Assembly (NCBI RefSeq): GCF_010730055.1
Contig: NZ_AP022575.1
Coordinates: forward strand, 1,488,001-1,552,000
Reading direction: 5' to 3'
Source: Mycobacterium shinjukuense
GTDB lineage: Bacteria > Actinomycetota > Actinomycetes > Mycobacteriales > Mycobacteriaceae
DNA length: 64,000 nucleotides
A program made the translations under genes and the position numbers. Below are positions 54,090-62,950 of this stretch, piece after piece (the first letter of the stretch is position 1; the number at the start of each line of letters is the position of its first letter). The notes beneath the pieces were generated by a model, which worked only from the letters and a program-made list of their open reading frames with translations, did not search any database and had not been told where the DNA came from.

Positions 54090-55306
54090 TGCCCTGCGGT
54101 TGAACTCGTCGCGTGCTTCCGCTCGGTGCCGACGCGCAGCTCGAGCTCATCGTGGTCGTGCAGCGCGCGGCCGGGAACGACGAGGTGCTGGCGGACTGCC
54201 GGGGCGGGCAGGCTGGCGCGCACCGCGGCCAGCTGGCGACCGGTGAGCCGGTTGAGCCCGGCCGTCAGCTCCTTGGGCAGCCGGTCAGCACTGTGATAAC
54301 GCACCCACGCCGACACCCGAGGCCGTCCCAGTCGGGTGATCAGCCGCACCGTGACCACCGTTGCCGCAACCCCGGGCTCACCCGAGAGCCACAACCGATC
54401 CAGTGTTTCGGTGGTGATGTCGGCCGGGGTCACCCAGAAACTGGTGACGTACCCGTTGAAGTGCTTGAGGTGGCGCCAACCGGGGCGACTCCACGTCGGC
54501 TCCAGGTCAGCCAACACCGCGCCATCGACCTCGGCCAGCTCGTCGGCGGTCAACGGCCGGGCGGCACAACTTTGCCCGTCCAGATCCTGGGCCAGCCGCT
54601 CGGTGGCCGCCACCAAGGTCGAGGCCAGCGAGTCACGGCAGGCCACCGCGGCCACATTGCGCTGCGGGTTCATCCGCAGCACCAACCAGGTGCGGCGTCG
54701 GTCGGCGGCGGCCTGCTCACCCACCCCCTCGGCGGATCCCCAACCCTCCGGCCCCCACTCCTGCAGCGAGGCCGATGCCCGGGCGGCGTCTGCCCCGCCG
54801 TGCAGCTGGACCGACACAACGTCGATGCCCTCCAGCCGAATATCGAACTGGCGCAACCCGTTAGCGACCGCCGCCACCGGCAACGCCGCGTGCGGCGTCA
54901 CGCGGTGACGATGCCGACCCGACGGATCTCCCTCGCCCCCGTCGACCTCGATCACCGTGATCAGCTGGCCCCGGTACTCGCGCACCCCGACCGCGTCGCG
55001 CCCGAACCGGCGCTGGTGGTCGATCGCGGGCGTACACCCCGCCGCCAGCGCCGTTCCAGGGTCGGCGGACCAATCCCACACCCAGGCCGCCACGCCCGAG
55101 ATCACCGTGATCCCGTGATAGCTGACGATCGACAGCAGCGTCACCAACACCGCCATGCCAACGCCAACCCACCACGCCACATGGTCATCGCCCTGCCAGG
55201 ACCGCGGGCAATGACTGGCAACCAGCAAGATCACCACGTCAACCACAAAGACGGCCGTCACCCGTGGCCACGACAACGACAACCCGAACCTCTTCTGTGC
55301 CTTCAT
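54086..55306 (-). CDS. eccE5: ESX-5 membrane component EccE5
   Basis: 406 residues, the family length. Two N-terminal transmembrane helices (about 15-32 and 42-65: VTAVFVVDVVILLVASHC and WWVGVGMAVLVTLLSIVS) and a large periplasmic-side or cytoplasmic C-terminal domain. EccE5 sits on the outside of the EccB/C/D hexamer in ESX-5 structures. The ATG at 55306 overlaps mycP5 by 4 bp (ATGA), and the C-terminus overlaps eccA5 by 4 bp, indicating strict translational coupling. Confidence 0.96.
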   Translation of the reverse strand: MKAQKRFGLSLSWPRVTAVFVVDVVILLVASHCPRSWQGDDHVAWWVGVGMAVLVTLLSIVSYHGITVISGVAAWVWDWSADPGTALAAGCTPAIDHQRRFGRDAVGVREYRGQLITVIEVDGGEGDPSGRHRHRVTPHAALPVAAVANGLRQFDIRLEGIDVVSVQLHGGADAARASASLQEWGPEGWGSAEGVGEQAAADRRRTWLVLRMNPQRNVAAVACRDSLASTLVAATERLAQDLDGQSCAARPLTADELAEVDGAVLADLEPTWSRPGWRHLKHFNGYVTSFWVTPADITTETLDRLWLSGEPGVAATVVTVRLITRLGRPRVSAWVRYHSADRLPKELTAGLNRLTGRQLAAVRASLPAPAVRQHLVVPGRALHDHDELELRVGTERKHATSSTAGQ

Positions 55307-57081
55307 GGTTGCTTCCGCGACCGCCGCATCAATGTCGCCGTACCATACACCGCGCCACCTATCAATAGTGCCCCAGCCAACCCCCCGGCAGCCACCCACA
55401 CCGGCACCATATTGCGGTCGGCGGGCCCCTTCGGCAGCAACAGCGGCACCGACAGCTGCTTCGGCGGCGTCGCCGGGCCTTCCGGTACATCCCAGGTCAG
55501 CGCCGCCACCGGGTCGACCACGCCGTAGCCGACCTGATTGTCCACGCCGCGAGCGGGCGGTCTGGCGGTGTGAATCAACCGATTCATGACCTGATACGCG
55601 GTCAACTCGGGGAATTTGGCGCGCACGAGTGCGGCCACTCCCGAAACGATCGCGGCCGAGAAGCTGGTGCCGGCCGGCACCAGCAACGAATTGTCTGGGC
55701 CGTCAATCGCATTGATCAGACCGTCGTCGCGGGGTGAAAGTCCGATGACGTCGGTGCCGGGCGCGGAGAGCGACACCCATGGCCCCGCGATGCTCATTTG
55801 ACTCAGCGGCTGACCGCTGGCGTCCACCGCCCCGACGGTCAAGACGAACTCGTTGAACCAGGACGGTGTGACCACCGTCGTCACGGCGTTCCAGTTCCGG
55901 GGATCATCGGGCTGCAAGGGATCAAACACGGGGTTCTGCTTGCAGTCCTTCTTGCTGCTGTCGCCGGCTGCGGCCACGATGAGCGCATTCTTGTCGACCG
56001 CCGCGTAGTGCACGGCGGCCCCCAGGACACGCTGGTCGATGATGTTGCGGGAGCTCATGCACGTCACGTCGGAGATGTTGATCACCGACGCGCCCATGTT
56101 GGCCGCATGCACGATCGCTCGCGCCAGCGTCTCGACGTTGTCGATCTTTGCCTGTGTCTGCGGGTCTTCATCGCCGGTGTAGGCGTCCTTGAGGCCAAAC
56201 GCCTGGCTTGACTGGCGGATCGAGATCACCTCGACGTCGGGGGCGATGCCGCTGAAGGCGTCGGGCGCCGCACCGGGCGTGGTGGGCGGCGCCGGTGGTG
56301 GCGGCGCCGGCGTGGGCGTTGCCGGGGCACGGGGATGCGGGTTGTCGACGCTGACCACGCGCCCCCCGCCGGAGTGACCCGGGATCGTCACCGTGCCGCC
56401 GCCGTGGTTGGCCGCTGGGGCCTGCGGGGCCGGTGGCGGCGCCGGCGGCGGCCCGCCGGGCGGGGCCCCTTCCTCGGGAGACGGCGGCGGAGCGGGAATC
56501 ACCGTCACCGTCTGCGGTGGTACCGGCGACAGCGTCACGGTCTGCGGCGGTGGCGGCTTCTCGGTCGTGGGAACGGTGACCGGCCTGCGCGGTACCGCGG
56601 GCGGCAGTGCCGCGCCGGTGGCGGGGGCCGCAGCGATCATCGACGCCACGATGGTGCCGTGGGCGTCGCAGTCCGACAACCCATCACCGCCCGCCATCAC
56701 GTAGTCGCCGCCCGGGATCAGCCGCGGCAATCTGGGATGTGGGGTCACGCCCGTGTCGATGACAGCGACCTTAACCCCCGCGCCCTGGCCGAATTGCCAT
56801 GCCTCGGAGAGGTTCAGCATCTCCATGTATTTGGGCGGCAACCGGAAATCGGTGCCCGGCAGCACGCCGACCTCGGTGCAGTAGGAGTTCTGCTTCGTGG
56901 GCGCCAGTGGCCCGGGCGGAGTGTCGGGTGGCAATGCGCCCGGATCGATCGTCGGCGGCGAAATTGCCGACGCCGGGGGCAGGCCGGCGAGTGCGCCCGA
57001 GGCGAGCAGCATCGCGGCGATGGTCGCGGTGGACGCGCGGCCATACCACAATCTGGCGCTACCGGTACCTAATCGCCGCAT
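55303..57081 (-). CDS. mycP5: ESX-5 mycosin protease MycP5
   Basis: Membrane-anchored subtilisin-like protease required for ESX-5 complex stability. 592 residues (M. tuberculosis 585). Signal peptide about 1-39; triad Asp109 (VIDTGVT), His141 (DAHGT), Ser473 (AGTSFSAA); a proline-rich loop at about 175-270 (PPPPQTVTLSPVPPQTVTVI), the mycosin-5 specific insertion; C-terminal transmembrane helix near 558-582. It starts 23 bp inside the end of eccD5. Confidence 0.97.
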   Translation of the reverse strand: MRRLGTGSARLWYGRASTATIAAMLLASGALAGLPPASAISPPTIDPGALPPDTPPGPLAPTKQNSYCTEVGVLPGTDFRLPPKYMEMLNLSEAWQFGQGAGVKVAVIDTGVTPHPRLPRLIPGGDYVMAGGDGLSDCDAHGTIVASMIAAAPATGAALPPAVPRRPVTVPTTEKPPPPQTVTLSPVPPQTVTVIPAPPPSPEEGAPPGGPPPAPPPAPQAPAANHGGGTVTIPGHSGGGRVVSVDNPHPRAPATPTPAPPPPAPPTTPGAAPDAFSGIAPDVEVISIRQSSQAFGLKDAYTGDEDPQTQAKIDNVETLARAIVHAANMGASVINISDVTCMSSRNIIDQRVLGAAVHYAAVDKNALIVAAAGDSSKKDCKQNPVFDPLQPDDPRNWNAVTTVVTPSWFNEFVLTVGAVDASGQPLSQMSIAGPWVSLSAPGTDVIGLSPRDDGLINAIDGPDNSLLVPAGTSFSAAIVSGVAALVRAKFPELTAYQVMNRLIHTARPPARGVDNQVGYGVVDPVAALTWDVPEGPATPPKQLSVPLLLPKGPADRNMVPVWVAAGGLAGALLIGGAVYGTATLMRRSRKQP

Positions 57082-58570
57082 AGACGTTCATCAGCCACAG
57101 TGCCAGCGGGAAGATCGGCATGAGGCACAGGTATTCGATCCATTCCACGAGCTTGCGGAACAGCGGGCTGTAGATGGTGTTGGGCACATGCGCCGCGGCC
57201 GCCATGCCCGCGGCCGGCAGCAGCACCAGGATGGCGGCCGCGATGGACACGGCTAACGGCGAGGACAACTCGACCGCGTAGCGCACGACCACCGCGGCGA
57301 CAATGATCACCGCGGTCGCGGCCAAGGTGATCGCCTGCCACCGGTCGACGTAGGACCGGCCGCGCAGCAACAGGAAACCGGAGGTGAACCCGGCGAGTAT
57401 CAGCGGCAGCCACCGTTGCCCGGTGTGCGGATCGCACAACGCGGTCAAGCACACCACCATCAGGACGCCAAGCCCCACCAGCAACCCGCTCAAGAACGAC
57501 CGGGCGCGTTCTGCCTGCAGCATTACGTCGCGCACCGACGCCGGGCCCTCCAACACCGGCCGACCGCCGTCCGACACCACCACCGTCGTCGGCAGATCGG
57601 GTCGAGCCTCGAACACCCACCGGCTGGTGGCCGACGGGAACACCGGGAGTCGGATGCCGGCCAGTCGTCGGGACAGCGCCGGCGCGGCGTGGTAGAGAAT
57701 GACGCAGGTCAGCACCAGGCACGACAGCAACGTCACCGCGCTGGTGGCCGCGACCATGCGGGACAGGCTCGCCAACGTGACCAACGCGGTAATCGTGATG
57801 GTGGCGGTGTAGATGCCCAGTCGGCGGCCGGTAAACCGCAGCGCCAGCGCGGCGACGACGGTGAGCACCCCAAAGCCCAGCACCGCCTGCGGGGACCCCA
57901 CTGGACCGGGCGGTGCCGCGGCGGCCGCAACCGTTACCGGCAGGAGCCCGCTCATCAGCAAGAGGTCGCCGACACGCCGGTCCGCGTCGGTCTTGGCGCG
58001 CATCAACAGCAGCACGGCCACCGACAACACCAGCACGCCGATCACCGCGGCGAAGATGGTGGTCAACCACGTGTTGTGATGCCAGCGCCACCAGGCCAGC
58101 ACCCCCGAGGCGAGGGCCACCCCGGTGGCCACCATCGACGCACCGACCTGCACGGCAACGACCGGGTCGATCGCGGCGAATCGCTTGCTGAGATTGGACG
58201 CGACCGCGGTGGAGATGTGCTCGATCACTTGCGACCGGTGTTCGGAGTCCGGGATGAATCGAATCCACAGCCGGTCACCGTCGTAGATGTCTTGCTCGGT
58301 CAGCGACTGGGTGGCGCGCAGCGGCACGCCGTCAACCAGACACAACGCCCACCGGCCGCGCCCGGAGGCCTCCAGCGGGGTCTCGCCCAGTTCCCGGAGC
58401 CGACCGTTGACCACCTTGAGCAGTGGGTCGGTCATCACCGAAACGGGGGCGTTGGCATCCAGCAGGACACCGATCTGCACCCCCGCGCCGGCCATGATGC
58501 CAACGACGACGGAACGAGGCGACGAGACGCCCTCGACGTCGGTCTGTGGCGCGTCAGCTACTGCGGTCAT
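57059..58570 (-). CDS. eccD5: ESX-5 membrane channel component EccD5
   Basis: 503 residues. N-terminal ubiquitin-like cytoplasmic domain (about 20-110: SVVVGIMAGAGVQIGVLLDA) followed by eleven hydrophobic segments from about 135 to the C-terminus. EccD5 dimers form the membrane barrel of the ESX-5 secretion complex. ATG at 58570. Upstream 248 bp to espG5 are AT-richer, with CATAAT and TGCAAC elements on the minus strand near 58790, and may hold a promoter for eccD5-mycP5-eccE5-eccA5. Confidence 0.97.
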   Translation of the reverse strand: MTAVADAPQTDVEGVSSPRSVVVGIMAGAGVQIGVLLDANAPVSVMTDPLLKVVNGRLRELGETPLEASGRGRWALCLVDGVPLRATQSLTEQDIYDGDRLWIRFIPDSEHRSQVIEHISTAVASNLSKRFAAIDPVVAVQVGASMVATGVALASGVLAWWRWHHNTWLTTIFAAVIGVLVLSVAVLLLMRAKTDADRRVGDLLLMSGLLPVTVAAAAAPPGPVGSPQAVLGFGVLTVVAALALRFTGRRLGIYTATITITALVTLASLSRMVAATSAVTLLSCLVLTCVILYHAAPALSRRLAGIRLPVFPSATSRWVFEARPDLPTTVVVSDGGRPVLEGPASVRDVMLQAERARSFLSGLLVGLGVLMVVCLTALCDPHTGQRWLPLILAGFTSGFLLLRGRSYVDRWQAITLAATAVIIVAAVVVRYAVELSSPLAVSIAAAILVLLPAAGMAAAAHVPNTIYSPLFRKLVEWIEYLCLMPIFPLALWLMNVYAAIRYR

Positions 58571-58818
58571 CGTGCTGCACCCCCTGCCATAGCGAACGTG
58601 TAGTCCCGTGACTCAATCCGTGCCGAGGCGCCATTGCCCCCGGAGAGCTGCGGCTCGACTGACTCCGAATTCATTTGCCTCGCCTCGCGACCATTAGTTG
58701 TGGTGGACGTTGTTTCGTCGGTTCTGCGGCCCGATTCTAAAGCAGTATGCCGTCTTCCTGTCTTGGCCGCATATTATGTTCGAAAATATTGTTGCACTTA
58801 CGATTTCGAATCCTGCTG

Positions 58819-59721
58819 TCAAACTCTGCTATGGGTTTTCCACTCACCGTACGGCAGCGTGTCCAGCACGGTCTTCACCCCCACTTGCACCAGCTGTGGG
58901 GTAGCCGGGCAGATCGCTAGCCACGCCTCGCCGGAGCCGGCGGTTCGCGCCTGCTGGTACAGGGCGATGCGCCCGCCCGAACCGTCCTTCAGGGACAACA
59001 CCGAGGCGCTGGGGCCCTTGGCGTCGTCTCGGTACTGACGCGCATAGAGCGCGACCTCGGCGGCGGGATCCGACAGCGCCTGCCCCAGCGCCGCCACGGT
59101 GGCAGCACTGATGCCCATCCGCCGAAGATCTCCCCCGGAGAAGACGTTAAAGCCCGATTCCTGCCACGACTTCGTTGCCTCCAGCATCTCCTCCAGCGGC
59201 ACGTTCACCGCGTTGATCGCCGCCGGGTCGGCGTGGTGAATCGACTCCAACCCGTCTAGGACCAACGCGGCGATCGAGGAACTGTCGGCCACCGACACGT
59301 CGTCGACGGTGATGTCGTTGCCCACCCGCACCGCCGACACCCAGTGCTGGCCGCGGCGGGCCAACACCACCCGGAACTCGTTGTCCGGGATGTCACGCGA
59401 TCCCGGCGGCTGATTCGGGTCGTCGATCACCCCGTAGAGCAACTTGCCCCGCGAGAGCAGGGCGATGACCTCGAGGTCGGGCGCTGCGAGCACCTTCATC
59501 CGGGCCGCCACCTGCTCGTTGACCTGGTCGCCCACGACGATGCCCTGCTCGCGCATGACGGCCATGCCCGGATGCTCGTTCAGCCAGTCGTTGTTGTCGG
59601 TGGATACATACGGCCGGCACCGCAGCTCGGGCGCCACGTGCCGAATATCGAGCAGCGCCTGCAGCATCCAGAATCCGTCGACGTTGACGGTGATATCGGT
59701 GCGGAGACTTTGTTGATCCAT
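58819..59721 (-). CDS. espG5: ESX-5 chaperone EspG5
   Basis: 300 residues, equal to M. tuberculosis EspG5. Cytosolic chaperone that binds the hydrophobic tip of PPE proteins in PE-PPE dimers and targets them to ESX-5. Recognisable start MDQQSLRTDITVNVDGFWML and the conserved body (ELRCRPYVSTDNNDWLNEHP). ATG at 59721. It follows esxN by 111 bp and precedes eccD5. Confidence 0.97.
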   Translation of the reverse strand: MDQQSLRTDITVNVDGFWMLQALLDIRHVAPELRCRPYVSTDNNDWLNEHPGMAVMREQGIVVGDQVNEQVAARMKVLAAPDLEVIALLSRGKLLYGVIDDPNQPPGSRDIPDNEFRVVLARRGQHWVSAVRVGNDITVDDVSVADSSSIAALVLDGLESIHHADPAAINAVNVPLEEMLEATKSWQESGFNVFSGGDLRRMGISAATVAALGQALSDPAAEVALYARQYRDDAKGPSASVLSLKDGSGGRIALYQQARTAGSGEAWLAICPATPQLVQVGVKTVLDTLPYGEWKTHSRV

Positions 59722-59832
59722 CCCAGCCCTCTGAGGTTTACGTGGGTCCTAGTGCCAATTGATGTGCCGGTCGACTGCAGGACACAGCAGCACACCGGCC
59801 GGTTGGTGTGCTGCCGCGCCTGAAGTTTGGTT

Positions 59833-60117
59833 CTAGGCCCAGCTGGAGCCGACGGCGCTGTCGGTTTGCGCCATGTTGCTGCCGGCGGTCTGGATCTTTT
59901 GGCCGTGGGCGTTGGCCTGCTCGTAGATCACCTGGAAGTTGCGCCCCAACTGGGTGATGAACTCCTGGCAGGCCACCGACCCGGCGCCGCCCCAAAAGTC
60001 CCCGGCGGCCAGCACATCGCGCACGATGGCCTGGTGCTCGGCCTCCAGCGACGCCGCCTGCGCGCGAATGGTGGCGCCGTGGGCGTCCACATCGCCGAAC
60101 TGGTAGTTGATGGTCAT
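59833..60117 (-). CDS. esxN: ESAT-6-like protein EsxN
   Basis: 94 residues, WXG100 family. Helix-turn-helix hairpin with Trp42-Gly43-Gly44 (GDFWGGAGS). Of the Mtb9.9 group: start MTINYQFGDVDAHGATIRAQ, end MAQTDSAVGSSWA. Forms a heterodimer with EsxM secreted by ESX-5. ATG at 60117, preceded by AGGAGG; 38 bp after esxM. Serves as the reference for the esx relic at 46.4-46.6 kb. Confidence 0.97.
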   Translation of the reverse strand: MTINYQFGDVDAHGATIRAQAASLEAEHQAIVRDVLAAGDFWGGAGSVACQEFITQLGRNFQVIYEQANAHGQKIQTAGSNMAQTDSAVGSSWA

Positions 60118-60155
60118 AGCTGATGTCCTCCTGAATCGAAGCCGACGGTCCGGTG

Positions 60156-60452
60156 CTAGCTGCTAAGGATCTGCTGCGAGGCCTGCTCTTGCTGCTCGTA
60201 GTTGTTGGCGTCGCGGATCAGCCCGTCGCGCACCCCGTGCAGCATGTTCACGATGTTGCGAAACGCCTGATTCATCTGGGTCATGGTGTCCAGCGAGGTC
60301 GCCTCGGCCAGACCGCTCCAGCCCGCACCGGAAATGTTTTGCGCCGACGCCCACATCCGCCGGGCCTCGTCCTCGACCGTCTGGGCGTGCACCTCAAACC
60401 GGCCCGCCATGTCCCGCATCGCGTGCGGATCCGTCATAAAACGCGTTGCCAC
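60156..60452 (-). CDS. esxM: ESAT-6-like protein EsxM (full length)
   Basis: 98 residues, WXG100/CFP-10-type partner of EsxN. Trp45-Ser46-Gly47 turn and the C-terminal secretion signal Tyr85-xxx-Glu89 (NNYEQQEQA) are both present. In modern lineages of M. tuberculosis esxM is truncated by a stop codon; here it is full length, as in ancestral forms. ATG at 60452, AAGGAG 8 nt upstream. Confidence 0.97.
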   Translation of the reverse strand: MATRFMTDPHAMRDMAGRFEVHAQTVEDEARRMWASAQNISGAGWSGLAEATSLDTMTQMNQAFRNIVNMLHGVRDGLIRDANNYEQQEQASQQILSS

Positions 60453-60651
60453 CTGAAGGTCTCCTTACTGATAGCTCGTTGATGGCTAGATCATCTGTTG
60501 TCGTGAAGGGCGATGGCCGGATGGGCTACGCGATGGCGCAACCGCCCGACCCCAGAACTACGGATGAGCCCCCTTTCCGTCAGCCGGCGGCCCCGACCGG
60601 CTGTCACGGGTCGGGAGCCGATGCGTCCGATGCCGCACGCCGCCAGTCCGC

Positions 60652-60951
60652 TTAGCCGGCAGCGGCCGCGTTGGCGGCCTCGGTCGCCGCGTACGAGCCC
60701 GAACTTGTTGCCAGCGTGTTAACGAACATCTCGTGAATCGCCGCGGCTTGGGCGCTGACCGCCTGGTACATCTGCGCATGGGCGGCGAACTGGGCCGCGG
60801 TCAGCGCCGAGACCTCGTCGGCGGCCGCCGGCACCACCCCGGTGGTCGGGGCCGCCGCGGCTGCATTCTGGGCGTTCAGTGCCGAGCCGATACCCTGCAG
60901 GTTTCCGGCCGCCGCGGCCAACGCTTCTGGCTGAGTTGTCACGAACGACAT
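60652..60951 (-). CDS. PE19: PE protein (PE19-like)
   Basis: 99 residues, PE domain only: MSFVTTQPEALAAAAGNLQG ... SYAATEAANAAAAG with the YxxxE export motif. Located upstream of esxM as PE19 (Rv1791) is. PE19 has been linked to envelope permeability in M. tuberculosis. GGAGGG lies just before the ATG at 60951. Almost identical to the PE18-like gene 1.5 kb upstream. Confidence 0.94.
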   Translation of the reverse strand: MSFVTTQPEALAAAAGNLQGIGSALNAQNAAAAAPTTGVVPAAADEVSALTAAQFAAHAQMYQAVSAQAAAIHEMFVNTLATSSGSYAATEAANAAAAG

Positions 60952-61277
60952 GCTGTTACCCTCCTCCAATCATCCCAGCAACCGCTCTCTTGACGAGAGT
61001 ACGATGACTGGCTCGCCACAGGTTGCTTTCGACGTCACCTGTTCGCATTTGTTCACTGCGCGGCACCACGAATTCACCTGCTGTAACGACACAGTAACAG
61101 CGATTGACCTGGTTGGTGTCCCGGTCGTGGCAGTCGGCGACAAGCTGGTGCACAGATCGTCCGATTTGGCCGTCGGGAGTTCGCTGACCAGCGATATTTC
61201 CCGCTGGGTTTCGGCACCACCTCATGGCTGGTTCAGATGCGCGGCCGGGCCGCATGGCCGGCGGCTCCGGCCGGATG
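60952..61277. other. Spacer at the position of PPE27
   Basis: 326 bp between PPE26 and PE19 with no coding sequence I can recognise. In M. tuberculosis PPE27 lies between PPE26 and PE19, so it has been lost or never arose here. Leader elements of PE19 are expected near 60960-61100. Confidence 0.7.
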
Positions 61278-62477
61278 TCAGCCAGCGAACGGCGGACGGG
61301 CCATCACGGTGGGCCGGACCCCGTAGCGCGGACCGGCGCCGGCCCCGCCTGCGCTCGCGCCCGCCAGCGGCATCCCACCCAGCAGGTTCGAACTCCCGGC
61401 GTCCGGCGCCGCGCTGATCGTGCTCACCGGTAGCGGAGCGGCCCCAGGGTGCATCGGCCCGGGCAGCGATCCGCTCCAGGCCGGTGGCACCGACAGCTTT
61501 CCGAGTGACGCCGCGTTGCCCAGGCCCGCTGACACCGGTCCCCCGCCCAGCAGACCACCGAGCCCAGGTAAGCCCTTGGCGGCGTCACCGGCGGCCGCGG
61601 CTGCGGCCGGTGCTGCCGCGCCGAGCAATCCCAGGGTCTTGGCCGACTGCACAAAGTTGTTGGCCATACCGACGCTGAAGTAGGGAAGCCCCTCGGTGTT
61701 GTACATGAAGCTCGCGTAGGGCTGCAGGGCGTTCAGCAGGCCCGAAATGGATGTGGGGAACGTGGGTTGCCCGAACAGGATCTGCCACAGCCACGACAGC
61801 GGCCCCTCGGACGATTGCGTGAGGGGCGAGGTGAGGCTGTGCAGCACGGCGGGTAGCCCGGTAATCATCTGCGTCAGCGTCGACTGGGCGGTGCCCGCCG
61901 AGGTGCCGGTGGCCGCGGCGACCGCGGCCCCCTGGACGGCCCGTGCCGCCGGATTGGCGATCTGCGGCGGGGAAGTGAACGGCGTGACCGCCGCGGCGGT
62001 GGCCGAAGAGCCGGCATAGCTGTACATCGCCGCGGCGTCTTGCGCCCACATCTCCCCGTACTGGGCCTCGGTGGCCGCGATTGCCGACGTGTTCTGACCA
62101 AACACGTTCGTCGCGATCAACTGTGCCAGCTGAGCACGGTTGGCCGCGATCAACGGCGGTGGCACCATCGCGGAAAACGCCGCCTCGTAGGCGGCCGCCG
62201 CCGCCCTGGCCGAAGCGGCCGCCTGCTCGGCCGCCGCCGCGGCCGCACTCATCCACGCCACATAGGGCGCCACCGCCTCGGCCATCGCCGCCGACGCCGG
62301 ACCCAGCCACTCCTCGGTGCTGAGCGCGGTGATCACCTTGTCATAGCCCATGGCCGCCGAGCTCAGCTCGACCGCCAACCCATTCCAGGCCGACGCGGCG
62401 GCCACCATCGGCGCCGACCCCGGGCCCGCATACATTCGCCCGGAGTTGACCTCCGGCGGTAACGCACCAAAGTCCAT
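61278..62477 (-). CDS. PPE26: PPE-SVP family protein (PPE26-like)
   Basis: 399 residues (PPE26/Rv1789: 393). PPE domain 1-180 (MDFGALPPEVNSGRMYAGPG); middle region GPLSWLWQILFGQPTFPTSI and LQPYASFMYNTEGLPYFSVG characteristic of PPE26; SVP motif LGKLSVPPAW near 323; C-terminus GPRYGVRPTVMARPPFAG. PPE26 is reported as a TLR2 ligand. 13 bp after the PE18-like gene, with which it probably pairs. Confidence 0.93.
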   Translation of the reverse strand: MDFGALPPEVNSGRMYAGPGSAPMVAAASAWNGLAVELSSAAMGYDKVITALSTEEWLGPASAAMAEAVAPYVAWMSAAAAAAEQAAASARAAAAAYEAAFSAMVPPPLIAANRAQLAQLIATNVFGQNTSAIAATEAQYGEMWAQDAAAMYSYAGSSATAAAVTPFTSPPQIANPAARAVQGAAVAAATGTSAGTAQSTLTQMITGLPAVLHSLTSPLTQSSEGPLSWLWQILFGQPTFPTSISGLLNALQPYASFMYNTEGLPYFSVGMANNFVQSAKTLGLLGAAAPAAAAAAGDAAKGLPGLGGLLGGGPVSAGLGNAASLGKLSVPPAWSGSLPGPMHPGAAPLPVSTISAAPDAGSSNLLGGMPLAGASAGGAGAGPRYGVRPTVMARPPFAG

Positions 62478-62490
62478 CGCTGTTGACCCC

Positions 62491-62790
62491 TTAGCCGGCA
62501 GCGGCCGCGTTGGCCGCCTCGGTAGCCGCATACGACCCCGAGCTCATGCTCAACGCGTTGACGAACATCTCGTGAATGGCTTCGGCCGCAGCGCTGACGG
62601 CCTGATACATCTGGGCGTGTGCGACGAACTGAGCGGCCGTGAGCGCCGACACCTCATCGGCCGCCGCCGGAACCACCCCCGTGGTAGGAGCCGCCGCCGC
62701 CGCGTTTTGACTGCTCAACGCCGCACCGATGCCCTGCAAGCTGCCGGCCGCCGCCGCCAACGCTTCCGGCTGCGTGGTCACATACGACAT
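62491..62790 (-). CDS. PE18: PE protein (PE18-like)
   Basis: 99 residues, complete PE domain: MSYVTTQPEALAAAAGSLQG to SYAATEAANAAAAG with the YxxxE signal. Position between PPE25 and PPE26 as PE18 (Rv1788). ATG at 62790 after AGGAGGG. Its sequence is very close to PE19 in the same window, so gene conversion or recent duplication is likely. Confidence 0.94.
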   Translation of the reverse strand: MSYVTTQPEALAAAAGSLQGIGAALSSQNAAAAAPTTGVVPAAADEVSALTAAQFVAHAQMYQAVSAAAEAIHEMFVNALSMSSGSYAATEAANAAAAG

Positions 62791-62950
62791 GTGCGCCCTC
62801 CTAATTCGTTCTGGCTCAAGAGCTTCCAGAAATATGTTGTCACTACGCTAATTCGCTGGCCGGTGGTAGCGCTTCCGCCGCGGCCAGCTTTTCATTCACG
62901 GAACAAGGACTATTCATCTGTTGGCTACCTGCACTTCGGCCCTTTCTGCG

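Noticed and set aside
54113..55528. 471-codon + strand frame antisense to eccE5 and the end of mycP5
   Set aside because: Arg/Gln/Pro-rich shadow frame; both minus-strand genes are fully conserved ESX-5 components.
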